A stretch of 64,000 bases of DNA. Source: Legionella antarctica. GTDB taxonomy: Bacteria; Pseudomonadota; Gammaproteobacteria; Legionellales; Legionellaceae. The position numbers and the translations under genes are program-made. Positions 8,526-16,065 of this stretch are shown here, one piece after another. The DNA is taken from positions 2,525,001-2,589,000 of the forward strand of contig NZ_AP022839.1 in the NCBI RefSeq assembly GCF_011764505.1, read 5' to 3'. Below the pieces are notes generated by a model. That model saw only the letters and a program-made list of their open reading frames with translations, had not been told where the DNA came from and searched no databases. Each line of letters opens with the position of its first letter. Position 1 is the stretch's first letter.

Positions 8526-9749
8526 ATGACACAATCTTTATTTAATAGTGTAGCAGTCATTTCCATGTTATTGGGTATCTGGTTTTTGTTTCATAAAAAA
8601 ATTCGGAATTCAGTAATATGGGGTGCTACAGTAACTCCTTTGGCATCCATCATTGGTAGTGGATTTTTAGTTTCTGCACCAATACTTATTCTAGCAACGG
8701 GCCGTTGGGCATCGTTAGTAATGATATTAGTTGTTTGTATTGCTTATGGTTTGGGAGCTTGCCTTAGATTTAATATTAAAAATATTGAACCGGTTTTAGG
8801 CAATTTAGTTACCTATCCTTGGCTTAATCGAATTGAAGCTATATCCCGACCTTGTCTTGGAATAGCTTATGTTATTTCTGTGGCATTTTACTTAAAACTA
8901 TTATCGGCATTTGCTTTACGCGGTTTAGGTTTAGATAATCTTATATATGAAAAAAGTATTACAACATTAATCTTGTTTTTTATTGGAATCGTGGGGAAAC
9001 TCCGTGGATTACATAGTCTTGTATTTTTTGAAACTTATGCAGTTAATCTAAAATTAGCGATTATATTTTCTATTATTGTCTGCTTTGCCTTATACAACAG
9101 TGAATTACTGACTCAAGGAACATGGATCATAAAACAATATCCTAATGAAACGTGGTGGATGGGATGTCGCAAGGTGATGGGTATGTTAATTATTATCCAA
9201 GGCTTTGAAACCTCACGATATATTGGGCTAGGTTTCAGCGAAACCATTCGGATTAAAACAATGCGTTATGCCCAATGGATTTCTGGTGTTATCTATATTT
9301 TGTTTGTAGCATTGGCTATGGTTGTTTTCACTGATATTCATCAAATTAGTGAAACTTCCATAATTGATATATGTCGTATTGTGGCACCTGTATTAGCACC
9401 TATGTTAATTATTGCTGCAATTATGAGTCAATTTAGTGCTGCAATTGCAGATACTTTAGGCAGTGGGGGATTACTTGTTGAGGCAACTCACAAAAAGATA
9501 ACTGTAAATAACAGTTATCTTTTGATTACCATGTTAGCAATAGTATTAACCTGGCTTACTAATATATATGAAATTTTAACGTTGGCATCAAAAGCATTTG
9601 CTGTTTATTACGCCTTTCAAATTGTATTAACACTTATCTCTCTTGAACACTTTAAACCTCAGAAAAATTATTTGATAAATAGAGTGTTTTATAGTTGTCT
9701 TTTATTGTTAATGCTCGCCATTCTTACTTTTGGCATTCCAAGTGGATAA
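8526..9749 (+). CDS. APC-type amino acid permease-like membrane protein
   Basis: This protein of about 407 residues has some 11-12 hydrophobic segments. The first contains ASIIGSGFLVSAPILIL, matching the G-S-G-F motif of helix 1 in amino acid/polyamine/organocation transporters. It probably moves an amino acid or amine across the inner membrane; the substrate cannot be read from sequence. I chose ATG 8526; a TTG lies at 8508 but has no ribosome-binding site. At about 410 residues it is shorter than most APC proteins (450-500). It stands alone, with strong inverted repeats downstream. Confidence 0.7.
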   Translation: MTQSLFNSVAVISMLLGIWFLFHKKIRNSVIWGATVTPLASIIGSGFLVSAPILILATGRWASLVMILVVCIAYGLGACLRFNIKNIEPVLGNLVTYPWLNRIEAISRPCLGIAYVISVAFYLKLLSAFALRGLGLDNLIYEKSITTLILFFIGIVGKLRGLHSLVFFETYAVNLKLAIIFSIIVCFALYNSELLTQGTWIIKQYPNETWWMGCRKVMGMLIIIQGFETSRYIGLGFSETIRIKTMRYAQWISGVIYILFVALAMVVFTDIHQISETSIIDICRIVAPVLAPMLIIAAIMSQFSAAIADTLGSGGLLVEATHKKITVNNSYLLITMLAIVLTWLTNIYEILTLASKAFAVYYAFQIVLTLISLEHFKPQKNYLINRVFYSCLLLLMLAILTFGIPSG

Positions 9750-9842
9750 AAATTCCCTTATTAAAAATATCACTTGGATAAGTATAGTCCTTTTCTCGTA
9801 TTATTTTTTTGGTCTATGACTTTTGGAACAAATTTAAAGATC

Positions 9843-9880
9843 TTCTGCGTCACTGAAGATTTATCTGCAGTGACGCAGAA
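9843..9880. repeat. Perfect 13-bp inverted repeat
   Basis: TTCTGCGTCACTG (9843-9855) and CAGTGACGCAGAA (9868-9880) are perfect reverse complements around a 12-nt spacer. No T-run follows on the plus strand, so it is not a standard terminator for the permease gene. It may be a protein-binding site near the start of the recombinase region; its role is unknown. Confidence 0.7.
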
Positions 9881-9921
9881 AAATCACCTTGATTTTGCCG
9901 CTAAAATCAACACATTTCAGC

Positions 9922-9958
9922 ATTTTGTCCGATCCCGCCAATCGGGATTGGACAAAAT
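9922..9958. repeat. 16-bp inverted repeat with 5-nt spacer
   Basis: ATTTTGTCCGATCCCG (9922-9937) faces CGGGATTGGACAAAAT (9943-9958) with one mismatch across CCAAT. As RNA or single-stranded DNA this is a very stable hairpin. It sits 16 bp upstream of the promoter of the first ribozyme RNA. It could be an operator or a recombinase site, though no equivalent lies at the second RNA locus. Confidence 0.7.
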
Positions 9959-9973
9959 TCTTTCCAAAACACC

Positions 9974-10002
9974 TTGCGAAGCAAGCACTGCTTTGCTAAT
10001 TT
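9974..10002 (+). promoter_or_regulatory. Predicted sigma-70 promoter of ribozyme RNA A
   Basis: TTGCGA (9974-9979), a 17-bp spacer and TAATTT (9997-10002), preceded by TTGC. Transcription would start about 10008-10011, which is the first paired base of the hammerhead's stem I. The same arrangement (TTGCTAAT then TGGAA) occurs at the second RNA locus, the best support that both are real promoters. Confidence 0.6.
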
Positions 10003-10010
10003 GGAATCAA

Positions 10011-10064
10011 GCATGACTGAAGAGCTGGTGAAAATCCGGCGAAACGTCAACCGACGTCTTATGC
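10011..10064 (+). ncRNA. Type I hammerhead ribozyme A
   Basis: All core elements are present in order: CUGAAGA (10017-10023), stem II GCUGG/CCGGC with a 7-nt loop, GAAA (10041-10044), stem III CGUC/GACG with loop AACC, then UC (10057-10058), with A10044 pairing U10057. Stem I is GCAUGA (10011-10016) with UUAUGC (10059-10064). The predicted cleavage is after C10058, in the sequence GUC. The fold is open at stem I, which makes it type I. Established hammerhead consensus: CUGANGA, GAAA and NUH. Confidence 0.85.
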
Positions 10065-10197
10065 TAAGCCACTTCATTCCCTAACTCTGTGGCTGGACGT
10101 TCAGTCGGGAAAATCATCTAGGAATCTCTGTCATCCGACAGGGCAACTCCCTCGGGAGTTTAAGTCAATTTATTTCAATTTGACCATGGACTTGTAT

Positions 10198-10224
10198 GAC
10201 AAGAGCCATTGTCTTGTCGTTTTT
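10198..10224 (+). terminator. Intrinsic terminator of RNA A
   Basis: GACAAGA (10198-10204) and TCTTGTC (10212-10218) form a 7-bp stem followed by GTTTTT. It lies about 200 nt from the ribozyme start and about 280 bp before the first recombinase reading frame. RNA A is therefore probably a separate transcript, or the terminator acts as an attenuator ahead of the recombinase genes. Confidence 0.65.
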
Positions 10225-10503
10225 ATTAATCATCAAAACAAGGAGGAAATAACCACCCAAAAAACTGTGGTAAATTGGCGAGATCGTTTGCCTTATAACG
10301 ATTGATTTGCCCCCTACTTCGAGCTTTATGGCTTTGGCCAGGTTTCATCTTTGAGTGAACCGCTCGTTCAACACTAAACCAAAGACAGGGCAAATAATTT
10401 TTTATCGGATGAGATGATGAGAAAATACAACTCGATAGTGTCGCTAAGCTCGTGATTGATTTTAGCCATCCATGGCTGAAATCGACTCGCAAACGCGACA
10501 AGT
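10225..10503. other. Unassigned leader upstream of the recombinase pair
   Basis: No gene is recognised. A Shine-Dalgarno-like AAGGAGG at about 10239-10245 is not followed by a start codon at usable distance. Minus-strand open frames here have no recognisable product. The sequence becomes GC-richer after about 10500, with further hairpins (ACCCC/CGGGGT and TTTTGCC/GGCAAAA) running into the nominal start of the next gene. Confidence 0.4.
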
Positions 10504-11484
10504 ATGCCTCCGGCGGCCCTGGCCGTCCTGTGTCCGCTTGTTTTTTCACCCCATTCGGGGTTCAAAAACAACGCTACCCCAATGACTGACGCCTTTTCGG
10601 ATGCCTTATATTTTGCCTGCGGCAAAACATCCGGCTCTAAGGCTACCAGGGACTACCAGCCTCGCTCGTTCCTCGCTTCCTTGGCTGGCAGCGTAAGACA
10701 AACTGCCAATCAATATTTAAAGCTCGGCAATCAAGGCAGCTACAAAATCAAAAAACAACGAGCATACGTCATTCGTAAAATGATTGATGATCTCTATACC
10801 ATTGGTGATGTTCCATCCTCCTGGAAAAATATCCAATCACATCATATTCACCAACTGGTAGCCCATTGGAAAAATAGTAAACTACGTTCCAGCACGTTTA
10901 TGAATCATATGACTATCGTCAGACATTACCTGCTCAGCATAGACTGCCCCATTCCCAATATCGACAATAAATCGCTGCAACTTAGCAAAACCTGCAAAAA
11001 ACGCAAAAGAAAACTCAAAATACAGCACAACCATTGGCAATCTTGGGATAATCCAATCCCCCGTCTCATCATGGCATTACAAACTGAATTTGGTCTTACC
11101 TTTCAAGAAGCCATTTATATAAAACCAGAAATTAACATACAAGCAGACAGTATTTGGATAACCAGAAACATCGCCTTTAACTCCTTAGACAGGACAATTC
11201 CTATCAGATTTGAAACGCAAAAATCCATTCTGGTTGAAATCAAAAAGATGACTAATGGTAAGTCTATTGCTGAATTTAACGATTATGAAGACACCAGAAT
11301 TGCTTGGCGAAAAGCTTTAAAAAAACATGCTCTACCGATTAATAAAGCCTACCGCTACCTATACGCAAAACAGATGGGTCAGTATCTTTTGCCCCTATTA
11401 GGAAAATATGAAACCTACTGGGTTATTCGCAGCGAAATGGGCATCAAATCCCGTGATTCTTTATGGAGGTATCTCAATGAGTAA
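10504..11484 (+). CDS. Tyrosine-recombinase-like protein lacking catalytic residues
   Basis: This protein resembles its neighbour at 11477 in its N-terminal SAM-like DNA-binding half (helices around VIRKMIDDLYTIG, HHIHQLVAHWKN and STFMNHMTIVRHYL). In the catalytic half, the region equivalent to GLRREES of the neighbour reads GLTFQEA, losing the Arg, and no His-x-x-Arg motif or nucleophile Tyr can be aligned at the end. It is probably a catalytically dead partner or a DNA-binding accessory. The start is uncertain: the first 60 or so codons look like structured noncoding DNA, and credible similarity begins near 10690. The stop overlaps the next gene's start by 8 bp (ATGAGTAA), which suggests translational coupling. 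Confidence 0.65.
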   Translation: MPPAALAVLCPLVFSPHSGFKNNATPMTDAFSDALYFACGKTSGSKATRDYQPRSFLASLAGSVRQTANQYLKLGNQGSYKIKKQRAYVIRKMIDDLYTIGDVPSSWKNIQSHHIHQLVAHWKNSKLRSSTFMNHMTIVRHYLLSIDCPIPNIDNKSLQLSKTCKKRKRKLKIQHNHWQSWDNPIPRLIMALQTEFGLTFQEAIYIKPEINIQADSIWITRNIAFNSLDRTIPIRFETQKSILVEIKKMTNGKSIAEFNDYEDTRIAWRKALKKHALPINKAYRYLYAKQMGQYLLPLLGKYETYWVIRSEMGIKSRDSLWRYLNE

Positions 11485-12376
11485 GTCTAAACTTAAAAAT
11501 GCTCAGTATTCCATCAATGAATGCATTAAGAAAATCCAAAACTACTCTCACGCCAGCAGAGCGGATATGAAACACATGCTGAATCGCTGCATCAAAGATC
11601 TGCATGAACTTGGCTACATGGTCACGCACATAAAAGGATTAAAGCCAAAGCACATACACATCTTGGTTGAGCATTGGAAAAACCAAAATAAGAACCCTGC
11701 AACGATTAAAAATTACATGTCTAAATTGCGTAAAGTGGCATCAGTGCTGAACACACCTGGATTGGTTAAATCAGGTAATGACAGCTATCAAATAAGTAAA
11801 CGAAATTATATACCCCAATATAATAAAGCAATCAATAACGTCGATTTTTCAAAATGCCCAGATCCGATGATCCGCCTATCCCTCGAAGCCCAATCCCTCT
11901 TTGGCCTTCGTCGTGAGGAATCCATGAAGATAGTACTCAGTGATGCCTGGCAGGGAAATAAATTGGTCATAAAGCCTAGCTGGACAAAGGGAGGGATCGG
12001 GCGCGATATAAAATTAACCAACGAGCAACAACGGCAATGGTTGCTTAATGCCATAAAACAAGTTCCTGAAGGGCAATCTCTCATTCCAAAAGAAAAGTCC
12101 TACAAAAATCATTTGGCTCAATATCAGGAGGTCATTACAAAAATGGGGCTAAGCAAATGTCATGGACTTCGCCATGCTTATGCCCAGCGAAGATATCATG
12201 AAATAACAAAGTCCTATGACAAAACTGGTCAAGGTCTTATATGCCCAATACAAGGGGGTAAAACTTATAAGGAGCTTAATCCTCTTGAAAAATATTGGGA
12301 TAGGACTGCAAGAGAAATAATTACCCAGTCCCTTGGACATTCGAGATTGAGTATTACCAAGGTCTATTTGGGTTAA
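11477..12376 (+). CDS. Tyrosine recombinase (integrase domain protein), likely active
   Basis: This 299-residue protein starts at ATG 11477 after GGAGG. The N-terminus is a SAM-like core-binding domain (GLKPKHIHILVEHWKN, TIKNYMSKLRKVASVL). The catalytic domain shows the first Arg in LFGLRREESMK, the His-x-x-Arg-like box in CHGLRHAYAQRRY, and LGHSRLSITKVYLG, with the second His and the Tyr nucleophile three codons from the end. Such proteins cut and rejoin DNA during integration or excision of mobile elements. It is paired and translationally coupled with the degenerate paralogue just upstream, in an island-like setting with ssb and ardA 7-8 kb away. Confidence 0.8.
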   Translation: MSKSKLKNAQYSINECIKKIQNYSHASRADMKHMLNRCIKDLHELGYMVTHIKGLKPKHIHILVEHWKNQNKNPATIKNYMSKLRKVASVLNTPGLVKSGNDSYQISKRNYIPQYNKAINNVDFSKCPDPMIRLSLEAQSLFGLRREESMKIVLSDAWQGNKLVIKPSWTKGGIGRDIKLTNEQQRQWLLNAIKQVPEGQSLIPKEKSYKNHLAQYQEVITKMGLSKCHGLRHAYAQRRYHEITKSYDKTGQGLICPIQGGKTYKELNPLEKYWDRTAREIITQSLGHSRLSITKVYLG

Positions 12377-12428
12377 TTAATAAGTAGTATAATCACGGTT
12401 AAATCGGCAGTAAATTAGGATTACTGAA

Positions 12429-12653
12429 ATGTATCAACTCATACGCTTATCATCCAATCATGACGAACAAAGCCACCTAATCGAAGAAAAGGTTATAACA
12501 TCATGGGAAGGAAAATATGGAAAGATTCATAAAAGAATCAACTTAAAATTAAACATATTAATTGCTCTGTCTGTTGTAAAATTAATTAGAGGCTATCCGG
12601 AAAATACCACTTTTATTCAAGAGCCCTATACTGAGATAATGAGCTCACAATAA
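12429..12653 (+). CDS. Small unknown protein, probably truncated by IS5
   Basis: This 74-codon frame (MYQLIRLSSNHDEQ..) starts at ATG 12429, 52 bp after the recombinase stop, with AGGATTA upstream. The predicted left end of the IS5-family element is at about 12621, so the last ten residues (EPYTEIMSSQ) would be IS-encoded and the native C-terminus lost. I do not recognise it. The position suggests it was the third gene of the recombinase operon. Confidence 0.4.
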   Translation: MYQLIRLSSNHDEQSHLIEEKVITSWEGKYGKIHKRINLKLNILIALSVVKLIRGYPENTTFIQEPYTEIMSSQ

Positions 12654-13469
12654 TAATAGCAGAAATGGAACGAAAATCTTATCGAACTGATTTAACAGAC
12701 AAGCAATGGCAATTAATTAAGCCCCATTTACCACCAGAGAAAGATCGGGGAAGACCACGAACAACAGATTTACGTGAAGTGGAGAATGCACTACTCTCTA
12801 TGTTACGCACCGGGTGTCAATGGGATATGATCCCAGAAGGATTTCCTCCTAAATCAACGATAAACGATTACTTCAACTCATGGAAAAGAAATGGAACCCT
12901 AGATGAAATAAACAGAGTTTTGCGCCAGGATGTACGCAAAAAAGCCGGACGTAACCGCTTACCAAGCGCTTCAATTATTGATAGTCAAACCAGTAAAACA
13001 GCTTCTGTTGCTGAGTCTTCTGGCTATGATGGAGGCAAGAAAACCAAAGGTCGAAAGCGCCATATTGCCGTTGATGTTATAGGTTTGCTTCTTTGTGTTG
13101 TTGTACACTCAGCAGCAATTGATGAACGCAGTGGTGCAAAGTTGCTTATGCTACGCGTTAAACAAAGGTTCCCAACACTATTAAAGGTTTGGGCTGATGG
13201 CGGTTATACTGGCAGCAAACTACAAAACTGGTTTTCATCAGTATGCCAGTGCATTCTAGAAATAGTTAAAAGACCTCGTAAAAAATTCCAAATAGTGAAA
13301 TGGAGATGGATTGTTGAGCGCTCTTTTGGCTGGCTAAATTGGCACAGACGGCTTAGCAAAGATTACGAATATTATGAGGATAGCGCTGAAGCATGGATTA
13401 AGCTTGCTTTCATTAATGTAATGATTCATCGGCTCCAGCCTGGATAAACAGAATAAATTAGTGGGGCTT
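12621..13469 (+). mobile_element. IS5-family element
   Basis: The boundaries are approximate. GAGCCCTATACT near 12621 faces AGTGGGGCTT ending near 13469 as short imperfect inverted repeats around a single transposase gene. The resulting length of about 850 bp is normal for the IS5 family. No target duplication could be fixed with confidence. Confidence 0.6.
12665..13447 (+). CDS. IS5-family transposase
   Basis: This 260-residue DDE transposase is encoded in one uninterrupted frame. An N-terminal DUF4096-like domain (TDKQWQLIKPHLPP, ALLSMLRTGCQWDMIP) is followed by the catalytic core: IIDSQTSKTA (first Asp), KVWADGGYTGSKL (second Asp) and IVERSFGWLNWHRRLSKDYE (Glu). The motif order and length match the IS427/IS1031-like part of IS5, whose members often need a frameshift; this copy does not. 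Confidence 0.92.
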   Translation: MERKSYRTDLTDKQWQLIKPHLPPEKDRGRPRTTDLREVENALLSMLRTGCQWDMIPEGFPPKSTINDYFNSWKRNGTLDEINRVLRQDVRKKAGRNRLPSASIIDSQTSKTASVAESSGYDGGKKTKGRKRHIAVDVIGLLLCVVVHSAAIDERSGAKLLMLRVKQRFPTLLKVWADGGYTGSKLQNWFSSVCQCILEIVKRPRKKFQIVKWRWIVERSFGWLNWHRRLSKDYEYYEDSAEAWIKLAFINVMIHRLQPG

Positions 13470-13640
13470 TCGATGAAAAATATAAGCTCCGAGGGTTAGG
13501 TATGTTTACTGACTGAATCTGTTTTAATTTTTTGCAAAAAAATTATGAAGCAGGTAAATTTTAGTATTATTTAAACCAGACGCATGTTTAAATATAGACC
13601 AAACATGACTGGTTCGGGCTATGCCTCCGATTTTTCGGAT

Positions 13641-13919
13641 AGCCTCTTAAAAGATGCACCTATTTTGATATTAGATGAAGCCACAAGTTCCTTGGATACT
13701 TTAACAGAAAAATTGATACAGGAGTCATTACAAATAGCCATGAATAACCGGACTGTTATCGTGATTGCCCATAGACTATCAACAATTTTAGCTATGGATA
13801 AAATTCTAGTTATGGAGAATGGCAAAATTATTGAAATGGGCAATCACCAACAGTTAATCAATGCAGGAGGCTTTTATAAAACATTATGGGATGCTCAAAG
13901 CGGACATAGTTTTATTTAA
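13641..13919 (+). pseudogene. ABC exporter ATPase, C-terminal remnant
   Basis: The frame reads LLKDAPILILDEATSSLD (Walker B plus D-loop), VIVIAHRLST (H-loop) and ILVMENGKIIEMGNHQQL, the end of an MsbA-like exporter ATPase. Walker A, the LSGGQ signature and the whole membrane domain are missing. The open frame extends upstream to 13584, but those residues are unrelated. Similarity starts abruptly next to the short palindrome TCCGATTTTTCGGA (about 13627-13640), which may mark the breakpoint. Confidence 0.8.
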
Positions 13920-13946
13920 CTACCATTAAAAAGATTCCTTGCTTGT

Positions 13947-14602
13947 TTATTTAATCGAATCATAATCCGTATAAATTTCATGCAAAACCCCTTTTACGTC
14001 AGTACCTTTAATTGGCCAACATAAGGTTTTCCATAATGCCCATCCTAGAGCACGTAACCAGGTATCATTATCCAGTTGAACTGCATTTTTAAATACTGCC
14101 CGTTCTTCACTGGAAAAAAAATTCCACGCCATCACCAAATCACACGCAGGATCACCAACAGCAAGTTGACCGAAATCGATAATAGCGCACAGCTTTCCAT
14201 TACGAACTAAAATATTGCCAATGGCTATGTCTCCGTGAACCCAAACAGGTTCTAAACGCCATTCAGAAGAGAGTGCCTGTTGCCATAATGATGCTGCAAG
14301 GTTTTGTTCATGAGAGCCTTCAATTTTAGGAATTGCAAGTTGCATTTCATGTTCATAGGCCTTTAACGAACCACCTCGATGAAAATTATGTGCGCCTGCC
14401 AGAGGCCCACCAGTAGCATCTAAAGATTGAAATTCTTTTAAACACTGACCTAATGTTTCCGCAAAATATTTTATATCATGAATATTCTGTCTTGAAGCAG
14501 ACTCTCCTTCAATCCAACGATTAATACTCCAATGACATGGATAATCTGGTGATGGTTTTCCAAGTGCCATCGGTTGCGTAATTTGAAATGAGAGTTGTTT
14601 AG
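13947..14602 (-). pseudogene. Aminoglycoside-phosphotransferase-like protein, C-terminal part
   Basis: The frame continues the N-terminal part at 16066-16279 after an IS3 insertion. It contains the APH/choline-kinase signature WVHGDIAIGNILV (catalytic Asp) and IIDFGQLAVGDPACDL (metal-binding Asp). Such enzymes phosphorylate aminoglycosides or other small hydroxyl compounds; related chromosomal proteins often have unknown substrates. Removing the IS and one TAG duplication joins WLPWLS to KQLSFQITQPMALGKPS in frame, giving a protein of about 290 residues. The gene is inactive as it stands. Confidence 0.85.
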
Positions 14603-14679
14603 TAATATAGGCGCGGTTTTCTGGACACAAAAAAAGGTTTTTTAAGAGCTATTCTTCTTAATACAAAGAGGAGAATAAA

Positions 14680-14964
14680 ATGTCTAAAAAGCGAGCTTAT
14701 TATACGGCGGCCAAGAAGGCAAAAATAACGCTAGCTGCGATTGAGGGGAAACTCACACAAGCGCAAATTACCAGTGAATACGGTGTTCACGCAACGCAGG
14801 TAAAAACTTGGAAGCAATCGGCCATCAAAGCCATTAACGATTTATTCTCTGGGGCTAATGAAAAAGAAGCCAAGTCCCAAGAGCAGCTTGTTGAGGCATT
14901 ATATCAAGAAATTGGTCGACTTCAAGCGCAGCTATCTTGGCTAAAAAAAAAGCATGAACTTTAG
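14680..14964 (+). CDS. IS3-family transposase OrfA
   Basis: This 94-residue protein has an HTH of the IS3/IS150 type (KAKITLAAIEGKLTQAQITSEYGVHATQVKTWKQ) and a C-terminal coiled coil (ALYQEIGRLQAQLSWLKKK). It starts at ATG 14680 with GAGGAG upstream. The gene ends over a run of nine A residues. OrfB lies in the +1 frame, not the -1 frame usual for the family. Confidence 0.9.
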   Translation: MSKKRAYYTAAKKAKITLAAIEGKLTQAQITSEYGVHATQVKTWKQSAIKAINDLFSGANEKEAKSQEQLVEALYQEIGRLQAQLSWLKKKHEL

Positions 14965-15799
14965 TCTGGATGAAAAGCGCGTCATGATTGATCCTCTTGC
15001 CGAGCTCACCATTCGTGAACAATGCTTGCTATTAGACTTGCCTGTTTCAAGTTATTATTATAGTGCCAAGCCCATTTCTGTCGAAGATGAAGCGCTTATG
15101 GCGCTACTTGATGAGCACTATCTGCAGTATCCATGTGAAGGTAAAATTAAGCGGGCAAGATGGCTGTCAAAAGAAGTAGGCTATCCTGTTGGTAAACGTC
15201 GAGTAAAAAAGTTGATGGAAATGATGGGGTTATCGACTGTTTACCCAAAGCCAAATACAAGCGTTCCCAATAAGGAGCATGAGGTGTTCCCTTATTTATT
15301 AAAAGAGGTGGATATCACCAAACCAAATCAGGTTTGGGCCGCAGATATCACCTACATCCGCATGAAAGGAAAGCATGTGTATTTAGTAGCTATTATGGAC
15401 TGGTATAGTCGTTATGTGATTGGATGGGCTATTTCACCTACTATGGAGGCTGAATTTTGTATTGAGGCGCTTAGAAACGCTTTGCTGCATTCGCGTTGTG
15501 AGATCTTTAACACGGATCAGGGTTCTCAATTTACCTCAAAAGATTGGATAAATACGCTAAAATCTCACCACATTTCTATCAGCATGGATGGGCGAGGACG
15601 TTATTTAGATAATATATTTATCGAGCGATTGTGGCGTAGTGTTAAGCAAGAAAAAATCTACCGGTATGATTTTGATACAATTGAAGAGGTTGAGCTGGCC
15701 TTAACGGAGTATTTTGAGTATTATAATAACCGAAGGCTTCACCAGTCCTTTAATTATTTAACGCCCGCAGAGGTGTATTATGGCCGGAAAAGACCATAA
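14954..15799 (+). CDS. IS3-family transposase OrfB
   Basis: This 281-residue rve-domain protein has catalytic Asp in AADITYIRMKGKHVYL, Asp in FNTDQGSQFTS and Glu in FIERLWRSVKQEK. It overlaps orfA by 11 bp. Reaching it from orfA needs a +1 shift or loss of one A from the A9 run by polymerase slippage; otherwise it starts at its own ATG by reinitiation. An identical, broken copy lies at 33478-36695. Confidence 0.9.
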   Translation: MNFSLDEKRVMIDPLAELTIREQCLLLDLPVSSYYYSAKPISVEDEALMALLDEHYLQYPCEGKIKRARWLSKEVGYPVGKRRVKKLMEMMGLSTVYPKPNTSVPNKEHEVFPYLLKEVDITKPNQVWAADITYIRMKGKHVYLVAIMDWYSRYVIGWAISPTMEAEFCIEALRNALLHSRCEIFNTDQGSQFTSKDWINTLKSHHISISMDGRGRYLDNIFIERLWRSVKQEKIYRYDFDTIEEVELALTEYFEYYNNRRLHQSFNYLTPAEVYYGRKRP

Positions 15800-15819
15800 A
15801 CCCTAAATGAGAGCGTCAT

Positions 15820-15892
15820 GACTTACCCACAAGGCCCACAGGCCTATACGAGAAAGTGAAGCTCTCCTGACCTGTGGACTTGTGGATAAGTC
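15820..15892. repeat. Long palindrome with DnaA-box-like sequence in the IS3 3' region
   Basis: GACTTACCCACAAG.. (15820-15842) and ..CTTGTGGATAAGTC (15871-15892) form arms of 22-23 nt with two differences. The right arm contains TTATCCACA on the minus strand (15881-15889), a perfect match to the E. coli DnaA box. It lies between the orfB stop and the right end of the IS. The same sequence occurs in the second copy (about 36718-36790). Confidence 0.7.
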
Positions 15893-16065
15893 ATTCTGAT
15901 AGAGTTGTGGTAAAATGACCTAAGACAATTCGTAGTAGCAATCACTATTCATACGGTATTGAGTAGGTTTAAATAGGTTAATTTGAGTGAATTTTTAACT
16001 ATAAATGATGGATGAATAGCTCTTATTTTTCCTTAATTTTGTTCCAGACATGCGGACCCATATCA

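Larger units (their letters stand above)
10010..10224 (+). ncRNA. Structured small RNA A: hammerhead, pseudoknot hairpin, terminator
   Basis: A predicted transcript of about 215 nt starts at the promoter at 9974-10002. In order it holds a type I hammerhead ribozyme (10011-10064); a hairpin AGCCAC/GUGGCU (10067-10072 with 10089-10094) whose 16-nt loop contains UUCCC (10077-10081), able to pair with GGGAA at 10107-10111; two small hairpins (CUGUC/GACAG and ACUCCC/GGGAGU); and an intrinsic terminator. The RNA at 19253-19451 has the same order with different stem sequences. Cleavage after C10058 would leave a 3' product of about 166 nt with a 5' hydroxyl. It contains no convincing open reading frame. 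Confidence 0.75.
14603..16065 (+). mobile_element. IS3-family element (1,463 bp) inside the phosphotransferase gene
   Basis: The element starts TAATATAGGCGCGG and ends CGGACCCATATCA, with imperfect inverted repeats sharing TCTGGA about 18 bp in. TAG is duplicated at 14600-14602 and 16066-16068. A second copy of the same element at 33127-36961 has the duplication CCC, so the ends are confirmed by two independent insertions. It carries orfA and orfB. Confidence 0.93.

Noticed and set aside
9774-10016. 80-codon open frame after the permease gene
   Set aside because: It runs through two strong inverted repeats, the promoter and the ribozyme's first strand, has no ribosome-binding site and no recognisable product.
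10226-10625. Overlapping minus-strand open frames
   Set aside because: They have no similarity to anything recognised and sit opposite the structured leader of the recombinase genes.
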